From contig CAIQUX010000221.1 of assembly GCA_903875055.1 (NCBI GenBank), forward strand, positions 1 through 51,546: 51,546 nt of DNA. The letters are read 5' to 3'. Positions 16,761 to 24,594 of the stretch are shown here, piece after piece. The notes below the pieces were generated by a model. The model searched no databases and was not told where the DNA came from. It saw only the letters and a program-made list of their open reading frames with translations. The translations under genes were made by a program, and so were the position numbers. The stretch is from an uncultured Bacteroidota bacterium. GTDB taxonomy: Bacteria > Bacteroidota > Bacteroidia > Chitinophagales > Chitinophagaceae. Every line of letters starts with the position of its first letter. The first letter of the stretch is position 1.

Positions 16761-18665
16761 TTATTTCATCCATTGTTCGTGCCAAAGCTGAAACATCAGC
16801 AGGTACCAAATTTTTTCAGCCTTTTCTTTTTTGCCGTTATAGAAATCTGCCTTCAGGTCAAGTACATGCTGCGTATTGAAAATCTGTTGCTTTTCCATAA
16901 AATCATATGACAAATATTCGTCCACCAAAGGTCTCAGATCCTTTTCAAGCCAGGCATTGATCGGAATTTCAAACCCCATCTTGGGTCTTTCCATGATACT
17001 TTTCGGAATATATCGATGCGCAATTTCTTTCAGGATATACTTGGTGGTGCCTTCATGATATTTAAACGATGTTGGAAGCTGAGCGGCCCATTCGATGACA
17101 CGATGATCCAGAAACGGTTCCCTTCCTTCCAGGCTATGAGTCATGGTGGCGCGGTCAACTTTTTGCATGATATCATCCGCCAGATAGGTCTGATAATCGA
17201 TAGCCATGATCGATGAAATCACATCATAATTTTCAGGTCTGAGTTCTTTGCTGTCAAAGGCCGATGATAAAGTTGTGAAGGTTTTTTTCAGCAGCCTTGT
17301 CACATCTTTTTCAGTGAACTGCCTACTCATTGCCAGATTCATCTTGCGGTCATCGGATTCGAGCAGCAATTGTTTTACTTTTTCATATCGACTGTGAAAG
17401 AGATATTTGTTTCTTAGTATCGGAATAGAATCGGCATCAATCGAGCTCATCAAACCTGCCATGGCTTTACGTGCAAACCCCGGCATGGCCTTTATCTTTC
17501 CGCCAAATTTCTGCAGGTATTCGTATCGGTTATAGCCGGCAAATACTTCATCACCGGCATCGGCACTGATGGCTACGGTGACCTGCTGTCTCGCCATCTT
17601 GCTGACCAATGTAGTAGGTATGGCACTACTGTCGGCAAAGGGTTCGTCGTAATAATAGGGCAACGTGGGTACGATGTCGAGTGCCTCTTTTTCGGTACAG
17701 TCATATTCATAATGATCGGTTCCAAGATGTTGGGCGACAGCTTTGGCGTGATGAGCTTCATTGATACCATCATCGCTGAAGCCTATGGTAAAGGTCTTGA
17801 GTTTGGTGGATGAATGACTTTGCAAAAGAGCTGTCACGGTAGAGCTGTCATAGCCGCCGCTCAAAAATATTCCTACTGGTACATCACTCACCATGCGATA
17901 TTGACATGCGCTGATCAGCAATGCTTCTGTTTGGGTAATTGCTTCGTTGAAGTCAATGCTGAGTTTGGGTTTATTGTAATAGTCATAGACATTCCAATAT
18001 TGCTTGATGACCATCTCTTTGTTGGTAAGATTCAAGGTAAGGTGATGCCCCGGGCTTAGCTTCGATGTTTGCTGATAGATACAATGAGGATGTGGCACAT
18101 AACCGAATTGCAAGAAGCTTGATATGGCATCGGTATTGATTTTTTTATCAAAGGCCGGATGCTGAAGTAATGCTTTTAATTCGGAAGCGAATAGGAAGAC
18201 ATCGTTTTGAAGGCTATAGAAAAACGGCTTCACACCGGCACGGTCACGGCAACAAAAAAGTTCATTACGCGATGCATCATAGATGGCGAAGGCGAACATA
18301 CCTATGAATTTGTCGACCGACTTTGCTCCCCATTCTTCATAACTGTGAAGGATTACTTCGGTATCAGAATGGCTATCGAATTGATGACCTAAGGTTGTCA
18401 GTTCTTTTTTTATCTCCTTATAATTGTATATTTCTCCGTTGAAGGTGATGGTGAAATGTTTGTATTGCTTGGGTTGTTTGCCACCTTCCGAAAGATCAAT
18501 AATACTAAGCCGGCGATGAGCCAACCCAACTACGGCCAGAGGATGTTGAAAGAGTTCAAGACCTTCGCCGTCGGGTCCACGATGATGAAGGGTGTCGTTC
18601 ATCTGCTGGAGAACAGATAGGGTGCTTTTATTTTGAAAGTCAACAAAGCCGGTTATTCCACACAT
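16761..18665 (-). CDS. asnB: Glutamine-dependent amidotransferase, asparagine synthase (AsnB) family
   Basis: 634 residues. The Ntn glutaminase domain begins with the nucleophile Cys2 (MCGITGFVDF) and has HRRLSIIDLSEGG and FNGEIYN. The synthase domain has the PP-loop FLSGGYDSSTVTALL and the AMP-binding YDEPFADSSAIPT. Housekeeping AsnB makes asparagine, but paralogues in polysaccharide loci (WbpS type) amidate uronic acids. The location beside a HexNAc dehydrogenase makes the latter plausible here. Downstream of the beta-helix gene with 48 bases between, it has its own near-consensus -7 box six bases before the ATG. Confidence 0.9.
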   Translation of the reverse strand: MCGITGFVDFQNKSTLSVLQQMNDTLHHRGPDGEGLELFQHPLAVVGLAHRRLSIIDLSEGGKQPKQYKHFTITFNGEIYNYKEIKKELTTLGHQFDSHSDTEVILHSYEEWGAKSVDKFIGMFAFAIYDASRNELFCCRDRAGVKPFFYSLQNDVFLFASELKALLQHPAFDKKINTDAISSFLQFGYVPHPHCIYQQTSKLSPGHHLTLNLTNKEMVIKQYWNVYDYYNKPKLSIDFNEAITQTEALLISACQYRMVSDVPVGIFLSGGYDSSTVTALLQSHSSTKLKTFTIGFSDDGINEAHHAKAVAQHLGTDHYEYDCTEKEALDIVPTLPYYYDEPFADSSAIPTTLVSKMARQQVTVAISADAGDEVFAGYNRYEYLQKFGGKIKAMPGFARKAMAGLMSSIDADSIPILRNKYLFHSRYEKVKQLLLESDDRKMNLAMSRQFTEKDVTRLLKKTFTTLSSAFDSKELRPENYDVISSIMAIDYQTYLADDIMQKVDRATMTHSLEGREPFLDHRVIEWAAQLPTSFKYHEGTTKYILKEIAHRYIPKSIMERPKMGFEIPINAWLEKDLRPLVDEYLSYDFMEKQQIFNTQHVLDLKADFYNGKKEKAEKIWYLLMFQLWHEQWMK

Positions 18666-18671
18666 AGGTCA

Positions 18672-18679
18672 CGAAAATA
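18672..18679 (-). promoter_or_regulatory. Probable -7 box of asnB
   Basis: TATTTTCG on the minus strand, the same octamer as before uvrC, six bases upstream of the asnB ATG (18665). One mismatch to TAnnTTTG. Confidence 0.4.
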
Positions 18680-18713
18680 AACATTAAACCGCATCCATTC
18701 GGTCATTGAAGGA

Positions 18714-20003
18714 TTAATTATTCAGCGCCTCTTTTTTCCCATTCGCCTCCATGGTACAATGTTTAAATTCCACCTGATCTTCTTTTGCCTTAGAGCCAAC
18801 ACCATTGTACCACATGATTTGTTTGTGCCTGGCAATAAAGGAACACTGATCGAAGACCATTTTTTTTCTTGTGTCGCATTCAAGCAGAAACTTCCCGTAA
18901 GGTTCTCTGCCGTTATACGCCGAGTCTTTGAAGACGCATGAAAAGAACTTGGTGGCTTCGGCATAGTTCGATGTATAACAGCCATGCACCAGCGAGCCAA
19001 AGATGGCACAGTTGTAAAACGAGTAGGCTTTTTGCACCACCCAGATACTCCAATTATCGATACCCCAAAAGGTGCAGTTTTTGAAGGTCATGCCCGCGCT
19101 TTCACCGTTATCTGCGAGCAGTCCGCACCCTTTGTTGTTGATGAAGGTGCAGTTCTCAAACAAGCCATCGGAGATCGTGTTACCACCTTCGGCTTCGATG
19201 TCGACACCTGCATGTGGCGGACTGTCAACACCGGCCTGACCTGTATGATTAAAGGAACATTTTCTAACCATGATACCTTTGCCGCCAACCAGTGAAAAGC
19301 CTTGTCGGCCATTGTAGTTGAAAGAGGAATTTGAAAGGATGATATGGGCGTTTTCCTTATCGCTGTTTTTTATCATCAATCCGTCGAGACAAAAATGATG
19401 CATATTCGTCTGTGTGATGTTTATATCATGGCAATTGGTCAGGTGCAACCCGTAATGCCATAGTTGTATGCCCATATCACCGTAGGGACCACCAATAATC
19501 ATATTCGTGTTGTTGCCATCTGCCTCAACATTAATCACCGAGATAAAACTGCAATCTTCAAACCTGAACAAGCATCCAAGTTGGGCCAGTTTCGATGCGT
19601 CGAAGAAAGGCATAGACTTGGGTGTGAATTTTGTTCCGTCTGCAGGATTAAAGGAGCCAAAACGCAACTTATCGGCATATTTTATTTTGACCTTACCTGA
19701 GCCTTCGATTGAAAAATGAGTTGCATTCTTCAGATAAAATATATCTTCTTCGAGTAAATACCGATCAGGTGTTTTGCTTGGTGTTTGTCGCCCCACCAGA
19801 TAGGTTCCTGTGGGAATGATTAATTTTCCATTACCCCCATTCTTATTAAAAAACTCCGCCGCTTTCTGAAAGGCGTCCTGATCGTTGGTGATGCCATCTC
19901 CTTTCGCTCCGAACGATCTGATTGATCGGGTTACGGCTGCGAACGAACAAAAAGTGATGGCTGAAAGGAACAGTATAAGCAGGCTGTTGCGTAAGAAAAT
20001 CAT
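18714..20003 (-). CDS. Secreted right-handed beta-helix protein (pectate lyase 3 superfamily-like)
   Basis: 429 residues from ATG 20003; a TTG two codons upstream is less likely. A signal peptide (FLRNSLLILFLSAITFCSFA) precedes the typical beta-helix opening SIRSFGAKGDGITNDQDAFQKA and PTGTYLVG. After that come repeated rungs rich in Asn/Cys/Phe (DCSFISVINVEADGNN, NCHDINITQTNMHHFCLDG, KCSFNHTGQAGVDS, NCTFINNKGCG, NCTFWGID). Such proteins include lyases, hydrolases and alginate-type epimerases acting on uronic polysaccharides. Being in the glycan locus it may trim or bind the product in the periplasm or outside. Catalytic residues cannot be assigned by eye. Confidence 0.82.
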   Translation of the reverse strand: MIFLRNSLLILFLSAITFCSFAAVTRSIRSFGAKGDGITNDQDAFQKAAEFFNKNGGNGKLIIPTGTYLVGRQTPSKTPDRYLLEEDIFYLKNATHFSIEGSGKVKIKYADKLRFGSFNPADGTKFTPKSMPFFDASKLAQLGCLFRFEDCSFISVINVEADGNNTNMIIGGPYGDMGIQLWHYGLHLTNCHDINITQTNMHHFCLDGLMIKNSDKENAHIILSNSSFNYNGRQGFSLVGGKGIMVRKCSFNHTGQAGVDSPPHAGVDIEAEGGNTISDGLFENCTFINNKGCGLLADNGESAGMTFKNCTFWGIDNWSIWVVQKAYSFYNCAIFGSLVHGCYTSNYAEATKFFSCVFKDSAYNGREPYGKFLLECDTRKKMVFDQCSFIARHKQIMWYNGVGSKAKEDQVEFKHCTMEANGKKEALNN

Positions 20004-20030
20004 GATCAATAGTTATATAAAGAGTTGATA

Positions 20031-20038
20031 CAAAAGTA
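20031..20038 (-). promoter_or_regulatory. -7 promoter box of the beta-helix gene
   Basis: TACTTTTG on the minus strand, a perfect TAnnTTTG box 27 bases before ATG 20003. Confidence 0.45.
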
Positions 20039-20235
20039 AGTCAAGTTTGATTGCAGATAGACGGTAGTGGAAGTCAGGACCTATATTTCGGCTGTGGTTA
20101 TAAGACTTGCAGTAATTAAGTCCTCTGGAATGCTCAATAAGTTTGGTGGGGCAGCCGCCACGCAATCGAAATCTTGCCCTCCCAATCAGATCTACTTGAC
20201 CTGTCATTTCGCCTTTGTCAGCCGTGATTTTCGAA

Positions 20236-20266
20236 TTGAAAGCAATCATCTTAACCTGTATATTTG
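20236..20266 (+). promoter_or_regulatory. Full Bacteroidota-type promoter of the outer-membrane-like protein gene
   Basis: TTG (20236-20238), a 20-base spacer and TATATTTG (20259-20266) match both elements of the consensus exactly. The predicted transcript starts near 20271, just before ATG 20283, which rules out the longer upstream reading frame from 20067. Confidence 0.75.
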
Positions 20267-20282
20267 CCGGCTTTATTTAAAC

Positions 20283-21098
20283 ATGAAACATCTTATCCTC
20301 GCTCTCATCCTCTTGCTTCCTTGTATCTCGAAGGCTCAAGAAACCAAGGTCAGCAAAAAAAAGAAAATCACGCTATTCACATCTTGGGGATACAATCGAG
20401 CTTATTTTACCAACTCAGCCATTCATTTTACAGGAAGCGATTATCATTTTACCATTCGACATGCTCAGGCAAGAGACCGTCAATCTCCCTTCACGTTTGA
20501 TACGTATTTCAATCCCGGCACACTTTCCATTCCGCAGTACGATTTCAGTATAGGTGCTACTTTACCTAATCATATCAGTATCAGTATCGGTCAAGACCAT
20601 ATGAAATATGTTGTACAACATGGCACTAAAATTGCCGTCGACGGCTCTATCCATAACGGCACCGAATTCTCCGGCGATTTCCATAATGAAAGCCGCATAC
20701 TCACAGAAGATTTTCTTCAGTTTGAACATACCAACGGACTCAACTATGTACATGCACAGGTAAGCAAAGAGAAGGAATGGTTCAAAGGTCGGTTTAGATA
20801 CGTGACAATGAAAACCGATGCCAGTATCCATGCTGGTGTGCTGATTCCGAAATCGGATGTAAAGCTGATGCATTATGCCGAACATGATGAGTTTCATCTG
20901 GCCGGATACGGTGTAGGTTTCAAAATTGGGATGAAGGCTGAACTATTCCGTAATATTTATATCCGTCTGGATAACAAGACCGGCTTCATCAATATGCCTG
21001 ATATCCTCACACGCGGGACCAACTATAAGGACCGCGCGCATCAGCACTTCGGCTTTACCGAGTTCTTCTATGCGATCGGTTTTCAATGTGCGCTCTAA
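20283..21098 (+). CDS. Outer-membrane beta-barrel-like protein, function unknown
   Basis: 271 residues from ATG 20283, which gives a clean signal peptide (LILALILLLPCISKAQ). The mature part alternates aromatic and polar residues in strand-like segments (KKITLFTSWGYNRAYFTNS, YDFSIGATLPNHISISIGQDH, IGMKAELFRNIYIRLDNKTGF) and ends in hydrophobic residues (YAIGFQCAL), as expected for an outer-membrane barrel. A strong promoter fixes the start. It lies within the glycan locus, divergent from the beta-helix gene and convergent with moaA (stops six bases apart). No family is recognised. Confidence 0.75.
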   Translation: MKHLILALILLLPCISKAQETKVSKKKKITLFTSWGYNRAYFTNSAIHFTGSDYHFTIRHAQARDRQSPFTFDTYFNPGTLSIPQYDFSIGATLPNHISISIGQDHMKYVVQHGTKIAVDGSIHNGTEFSGDFHNESRILTEDFLQFEHTNGLNYVHAQVSKEKEWFKGRFRYVTMKTDASIHAGVLIPKSDVKLMHYAEHDEFHLAGYGVGFKIGMKAELFRNIYIRLDNKTGFINMPDILTRGTNYKDRAHQHFGFTEFFYAIGFQCAL

Positions 21099-21104
21099 TT
21101 TTTT

Positions 21105-22106
21105 TTATCCACCTATCGATATCATACTCCGGTTCTCCACATCAGCGCTTTCAATGCGGGTATAGTCTGTCATAAGTTGCCCGCCTAAGGCTTTTTCTTT
21201 CTGATGCAAATTGCCAAGTATGGCAGGAACTATATCTTGTCCGTTTCTGAACAAGGACAGTAAATCTGTCTCACCTTTTGAGAACAGACAATTCTTCATC
21301 TTGCCGTCGGCAGTGAGTCGCAGTCGGTTGCAGGTAGCACAAAACGGAGCTGTCATGGTACTGATGACAGCGAAGGTTCCCAATGAGTCGATCACTTTGT
21401 ATTTCTTGGTGGTATCATTCAAATCATCCCTGAGTTTGATGATGTCATTTTCCGATTCGATAGTAGTCAGAATCTCCTGATAGGTGAATACTTTTTCACT
21501 CATCCATCGATTGCTGGTAAAGGGCATGAACTCGATAAACCGGATATGGACAGGACTATGTTTTGTCCATGCGACAAAAGGATTGATCTCATGATCATTG
21601 ATACCCTTCATCGTCACCACATTCACCTTGACAGAAAAACCATGCCGTAGCAATAAGTCGATATTTTCCTTCACCTGATCAAATTGATCACGTTTGGTGA
21701 GGGCCAGAAAAGTGGCGGGATTCAAGGTATCCAGACTCACATTGACAGCATGCAAACCAGCAGCTTTGAATATGTCTATGAACTTGTGTGCCAAAACACC
21801 GTTTGTGGTGATAGTAAGTTTGACCGGCAATTCAGATAACATGGCAATAATCTCAGCTGCATCTTTTCGAACCAGCGGTTCACCTCCGGTAAGTCTGATT
21901 TTCGTCACCCCTAATGACACGAATACCTTTGCCAGAGCCAGTATTTCATCCTTGCTCATGAGTTTAGAATGAGGAGTCACTTCCACTTCCTCATCAGGCA
22001 TGCAATAGAAACAACGGAAGTTGCATGCATCTGTCAATGAGATACGGAGGTAATTGTGCAGGCGCTGATGAGTATCGGTGAGCATGGGGTGTAAAGGTAA
22101 TGTCAT
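21105..22106 (-). CDS. moaA: GTP 3',8-cyclase (molybdenum cofactor biosynthesis protein A)
   Basis: 333 residues. The radical-SAM cluster is Cys28/Cys32/Cys35 in DACNFRCFYCMPDEE; LTGGEPLVRKD follows. The second [4Fe-4S] site is in the C-terminal FCATCNRLRLTADGKMKNCLF. The protein ends with the di-glycine tail needed for activity with MoaC (SIGG). It converts GTP to 3',8-cH2GTP, the first step of molybdopterin synthesis. No other moa/moe/mog gene is in the window. The gene sits in a gap of the polysaccharide locus, divergent from the GT-C enzyme. Met8 is an alternative start. Confidence 0.96.
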   Translation of the reverse strand: MTLPLHPMLTDTHQRLHNYLRISLTDACNFRCFYCMPDEEVEVTPHSKLMSKDEILALAKVFVSLGVTKIRLTGGEPLVRKDAAEIIAMLSELPVKLTITTNGVLAHKFIDIFKAAGLHAVNVSLDTLNPATFLALTKRDQFDQVKENIDLLLRHGFSVKVNVVTMKGINDHEINPFVAWTKHSPVHIRFIEFMPFTSNRWMSEKVFTYQEILTTIESENDIIKLRDDLNDTTKKYKVIDSLGTFAVISTMTAPFCATCNRLRLTADGKMKNCLFSKGETDLLSLFRNGQDIVPAILGNLHQKEKALGGQLMTDYTRIESADVENRSMISIGG

Positions 22107-22129
22107 CCATCTTTATAAAATCAGTATGA

Positions 22130-22160
22130 TTGAAAAGTATAGGATTAAACTCTATTTTTG
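22130..22160 (+). promoter_or_regulatory. Full Bacteroidota-type promoter of the GT-C gene
   Basis: TTG (22130-22132), a 20-base spacer and TATTTTTG (22153-22160) match both consensus elements. Transcription is predicted near 22165, six bases before an in-frame ATT (22171) and 60 bases before ATG 22225. Confidence 0.75.
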
Positions 22161-22224
22161 AAGCCTAAACATTGAGTCTATCAAAACAACGTCAAAACTT
22201 AATCTCGCCTGCTGGCTTTTTGTC

Positions 22225-23622
22225 ATGAGTGTGGTGATCATACTCACAGTGTCGACGCTTATCAAGCATGGTATGTTTATGGATGCCATGTTGTACACAT
22301 CGGTTTCGCATAATCTGAGCCGGGGTATAGGTAGCTTCTGGTTTCCCTATTTCGATGAGTATAACATCATCCAATTGACTTCCTTTCATGAGCAGCCTCC
22401 ATTAGTCTTCGGTATCCAATCGCTTTTCTTTCGATTGTTGGGCGACAGTATGTATGTCGAACGTTTCTATACCTTCTTCACGATGTGTATGAGCATGTGG
22501 CTTATTGCGATGCTATGGCGTGAGATCAACAAGGATAATGACAAATTGCGTCCCTATGCATGGCTGGCTATCCTCATTTGGATTACCATACCTGTTTGCT
22601 TCTGGTCATACTCAAACAATATGCATGAGAACACGATGGGACTATTTACGTTGAGTTCGGTATTGTTTAGTTATAAGGCGTTGCAATCGCAGAAGGAACA
22701 TCTCTTTTATTATGTTTTGGCGGGCATCTTTGTTTGTCTGGCCGCCCTCAGTAAAGGGTTTCCGGGTTTGTTTCCGATCACGGTTCCTTTTCTTCATTGG
22801 CTGTTTGTTCGTGAGAAATCGTTTCCTAAGATCATCCTGTATTCCTTCATACTGGTGGGTGTATTGCTTATTATTGGCATCGCCTTGTATCTCTATCCCG
22901 ATTCAAAAGAAAGTCTATCGATCTACCTGTTCAAAAGGGCCTTTCAACGAATCAATTCGGTACATAGTGTCAGTAATCGCTTCTTCATTTTATGGCGTTT
23001 GCTTTCTGAACTGGTCCCGGCATTTATATTGACCGCCTTGGTGTTTATTATTGCAAAATGGAAGGGTATCCAAACCGGATTTTCAGCACAGAAAAAACAG
23101 GCCTTCTTCTTTCTTGCTATCGGACTGAGCGGTTCACTTCCATTGATGTTGACCATGGTGCAGAACGGTTTTTATTTTGTTTGCTCGCTGCCATTTTTCG
23201 GAATCGGATTTGCGATGTTATTGGCGCCGGTTATTCAATCGTTGATGTCAAGAGTGAAAGTGATGTATCATGTCAGGTTTCTCAGCGCGGGTGTGCTACT
23301 TCTTGCCAGTTCATTGGTATTCACTTATTTTCAGAAAGACAAGTATAGTCGCGATAAGGAACTGCTGCATGATGTTGATCTGATCAGCAAAGTTGTTCCG
23401 GCTAATACCCGTATGCATTGCACCCATTCAGCATATCAGTATTGGGAATTGAATTGTTATCTGGTGAGGACGTATGATATCAGTGTAAGCGATATCGAAT
23501 TGGAAACGAAAGAACAGCCTTTTTTCGTTACAGAAATTGAAGTGCCGAATCCCGATCCGCATCATTTTGAAGACATGAAATTGCCCTTATTGAAATACAG
23601 ATTGTATAAACGGAAAGGATAA
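22225..23622 (+). CDS. GT-C family glycosyltransferase (ArnT/GT39-like membrane protein)
   Basis: 465 residues with a GT39/PMT-type layout. A first transmembrane helix is followed by an acidic catalytic-loop motif (MFMDAMLYTSVSHNLSRGIGSFWFP, residues about 17-41) and a PPL motif (SFHEQPPLVFGIQSLFFRLLGD). Ten or so further hydrophobic segments end in a short periplasmic C-terminal domain. Such enzymes use polyprenyl-phosphate sugars to glycosylate lipid A, proteins or glycans on the periplasmic side. The ATG gives a shortened first helix; an in-frame ATT at 22171 would add 18 residues (IESIKTTSKLNLACWLFV) that complete it, so the true start is uncertain. It is convergent with the YCF48-like gene. 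Confidence 0.82.
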   Translation: MSVVIILTVSTLIKHGMFMDAMLYTSVSHNLSRGIGSFWFPYFDEYNIIQLTSFHEQPPLVFGIQSLFFRLLGDSMYVERFYTFFTMCMSMWLIAMLWREINKDNDKLRPYAWLAILIWITIPVCFWSYSNNMHENTMGLFTLSSVLFSYKALQSQKEHLFYYVLAGIFVCLAALSKGFPGLFPITVPFLHWLFVREKSFPKIILYSFILVGVLLIIGIALYLYPDSKESLSIYLFKRAFQRINSVHSVSNRFFILWRLLSELVPAFILTALVFIIAKWKGIQTGFSAQKKQAFFFLAIGLSGSLPLMLTMVQNGFYFVCSLPFFGIGFAMLLAPVIQSLMSRVKVMYHVRFLSAGVLLLASSLVFTYFQKDKYSRDKELLHDVDLISKVVPANTRMHCTHSAYQYWELNCYLVRTYDISVSDIELETKEQPFFVTEIEVPNPDPHHFEDMKLPLLKYRLYKRKG

Positions 23623-23625
23623 TGG

Positions 23626-24594
23626 CTAGAAGCGTATGCTGAATAGACATCCGTTATCACCGACTACGAAACAGGTTTGTTCGTCCCTGAAGGTGATACC
23701 GTATAAGTCGTTAGAGGTAAATCGCATGGCTTCCTTCCAGCTAGCTCCATCATCTTCACTGACAAAAACCACACCGCCTTCGGCAACCGCTACGACGCGA
23801 CTGCTGTTATTACGTTCCACATCAAGAAAGTGAATTTTCTTTTTCGTAAAATCATTCCCGTTCCTGATAAATTGCCATGAAGCACCGCCATTGGTGGTTC
23901 GGATGATACTGCCTTCATAACCTACCGCTATACCTTCATTCGAATTTTTCCAGCACATGGCTTTGAAGAAATCATTTTTAGCTGTTGTAAAATCATGCGT
24001 AAGTCCTCCGTCAACTGATTTCAGTATAGCGCCATAACCGGCATAATAGACCGTATTCGAATCAGGCATATCGATATCGCAAAGTTCGAATCCCAACATT
24101 TCTGAAATCTGATTGCTGCCGCTTCCGTCTGTCTTGAACCGGCTGATATGACCCTGATTAAATCCTGACCCTCCGATGATAAGGGCGCTGTCCTTACTTT
24201 TGAAAACGACATCTTTTAATTCTTTCCAGGAAGCGTGTTGCACATACTGAAAGCTGCTTCCGGTATCGCTGCTGACATAAATCGTTCCACCATACCCGAC
24301 GGTGATTATTTTCCCATCTTTAAAAAGATCAAAACCATAAATTTCTTTCTGTTCATTATTGCCGGGCAAAGTTACTTCATGCCATGTTGCACCTCCATCG
24401 CTTGTCTTCAACATAGCAGGGTGCGAAAACTGTTGCCCACCGATAATAAACCCGGTTTGTTGATTAAGGAATTTGATCTTATTGAAACGGTCATGCATGG
24501 GTATCAAGATCTCAGTCGCATTGATATCGAGTTTCTTTTTCGAACAGGATAGCAGACCTGTAAGTATCATCAGACTAAAGAGAAGGTTACGCAT
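23626..24594 (-). CDS. YCF48-like/BNR-repeat lipoprotein
   Basis: 322 residues. A lipoprotein signal ends in the lipobox cysteine of GLLSCSKKK. The mature part is a beta-propeller of repeated blades each carrying a sxDGGxtW-type motif: TSDGGATWHEV, SSDTGSSFQYV, SVDGGLTHDFT, TTNGGASWQFI, SEDDGASWKEA, alternating with GFIIGG/GYGGTIYV segments. This matches the YCF48/photosynthesis-system-II-assembly-factor-like family common in Bacteroidota, usually of unknown role. Its ATG overlaps the end of mutL by eight bases (ATGCGTAA), so it is probably translated from the mutL mRNA. Confidence 0.82.
   Translation of the reverse strand: MRNLLFSLMILTGLLSCSKKKLDINATEILIPMHDRFNKIKFLNQQTGFIIGGQQFSHPAMLKTSDGGATWHEVTLPGNNEQKEIYGFDLFKDGKIITVGYGGTIYVSSDTGSSFQYVQHASWKELKDVVFKSKDSALIIGGSGFNQGHISRFKTDGSGSNQISEMLGFELCDIDMPDSNTVYYAGYGAILKSVDGGLTHDFTTAKNDFFKAMCWKNSNEGIAVGYEGSIIRTTNGGASWQFIRNGNDFTKKKIHFLDVERNNSSRVVAVAEGGVVFVSEDDGASWKEAMRFTSNDLYGITFRDEQTCFVVGDNGCLFSIRF

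Noticed and set aside
20067-20282. N-terminal extension of the outer-membrane-like protein to 20067
   Set aside because: The full promoter at 20236-20266 lies inside the extension, and the shorter form has a proper signal peptide.
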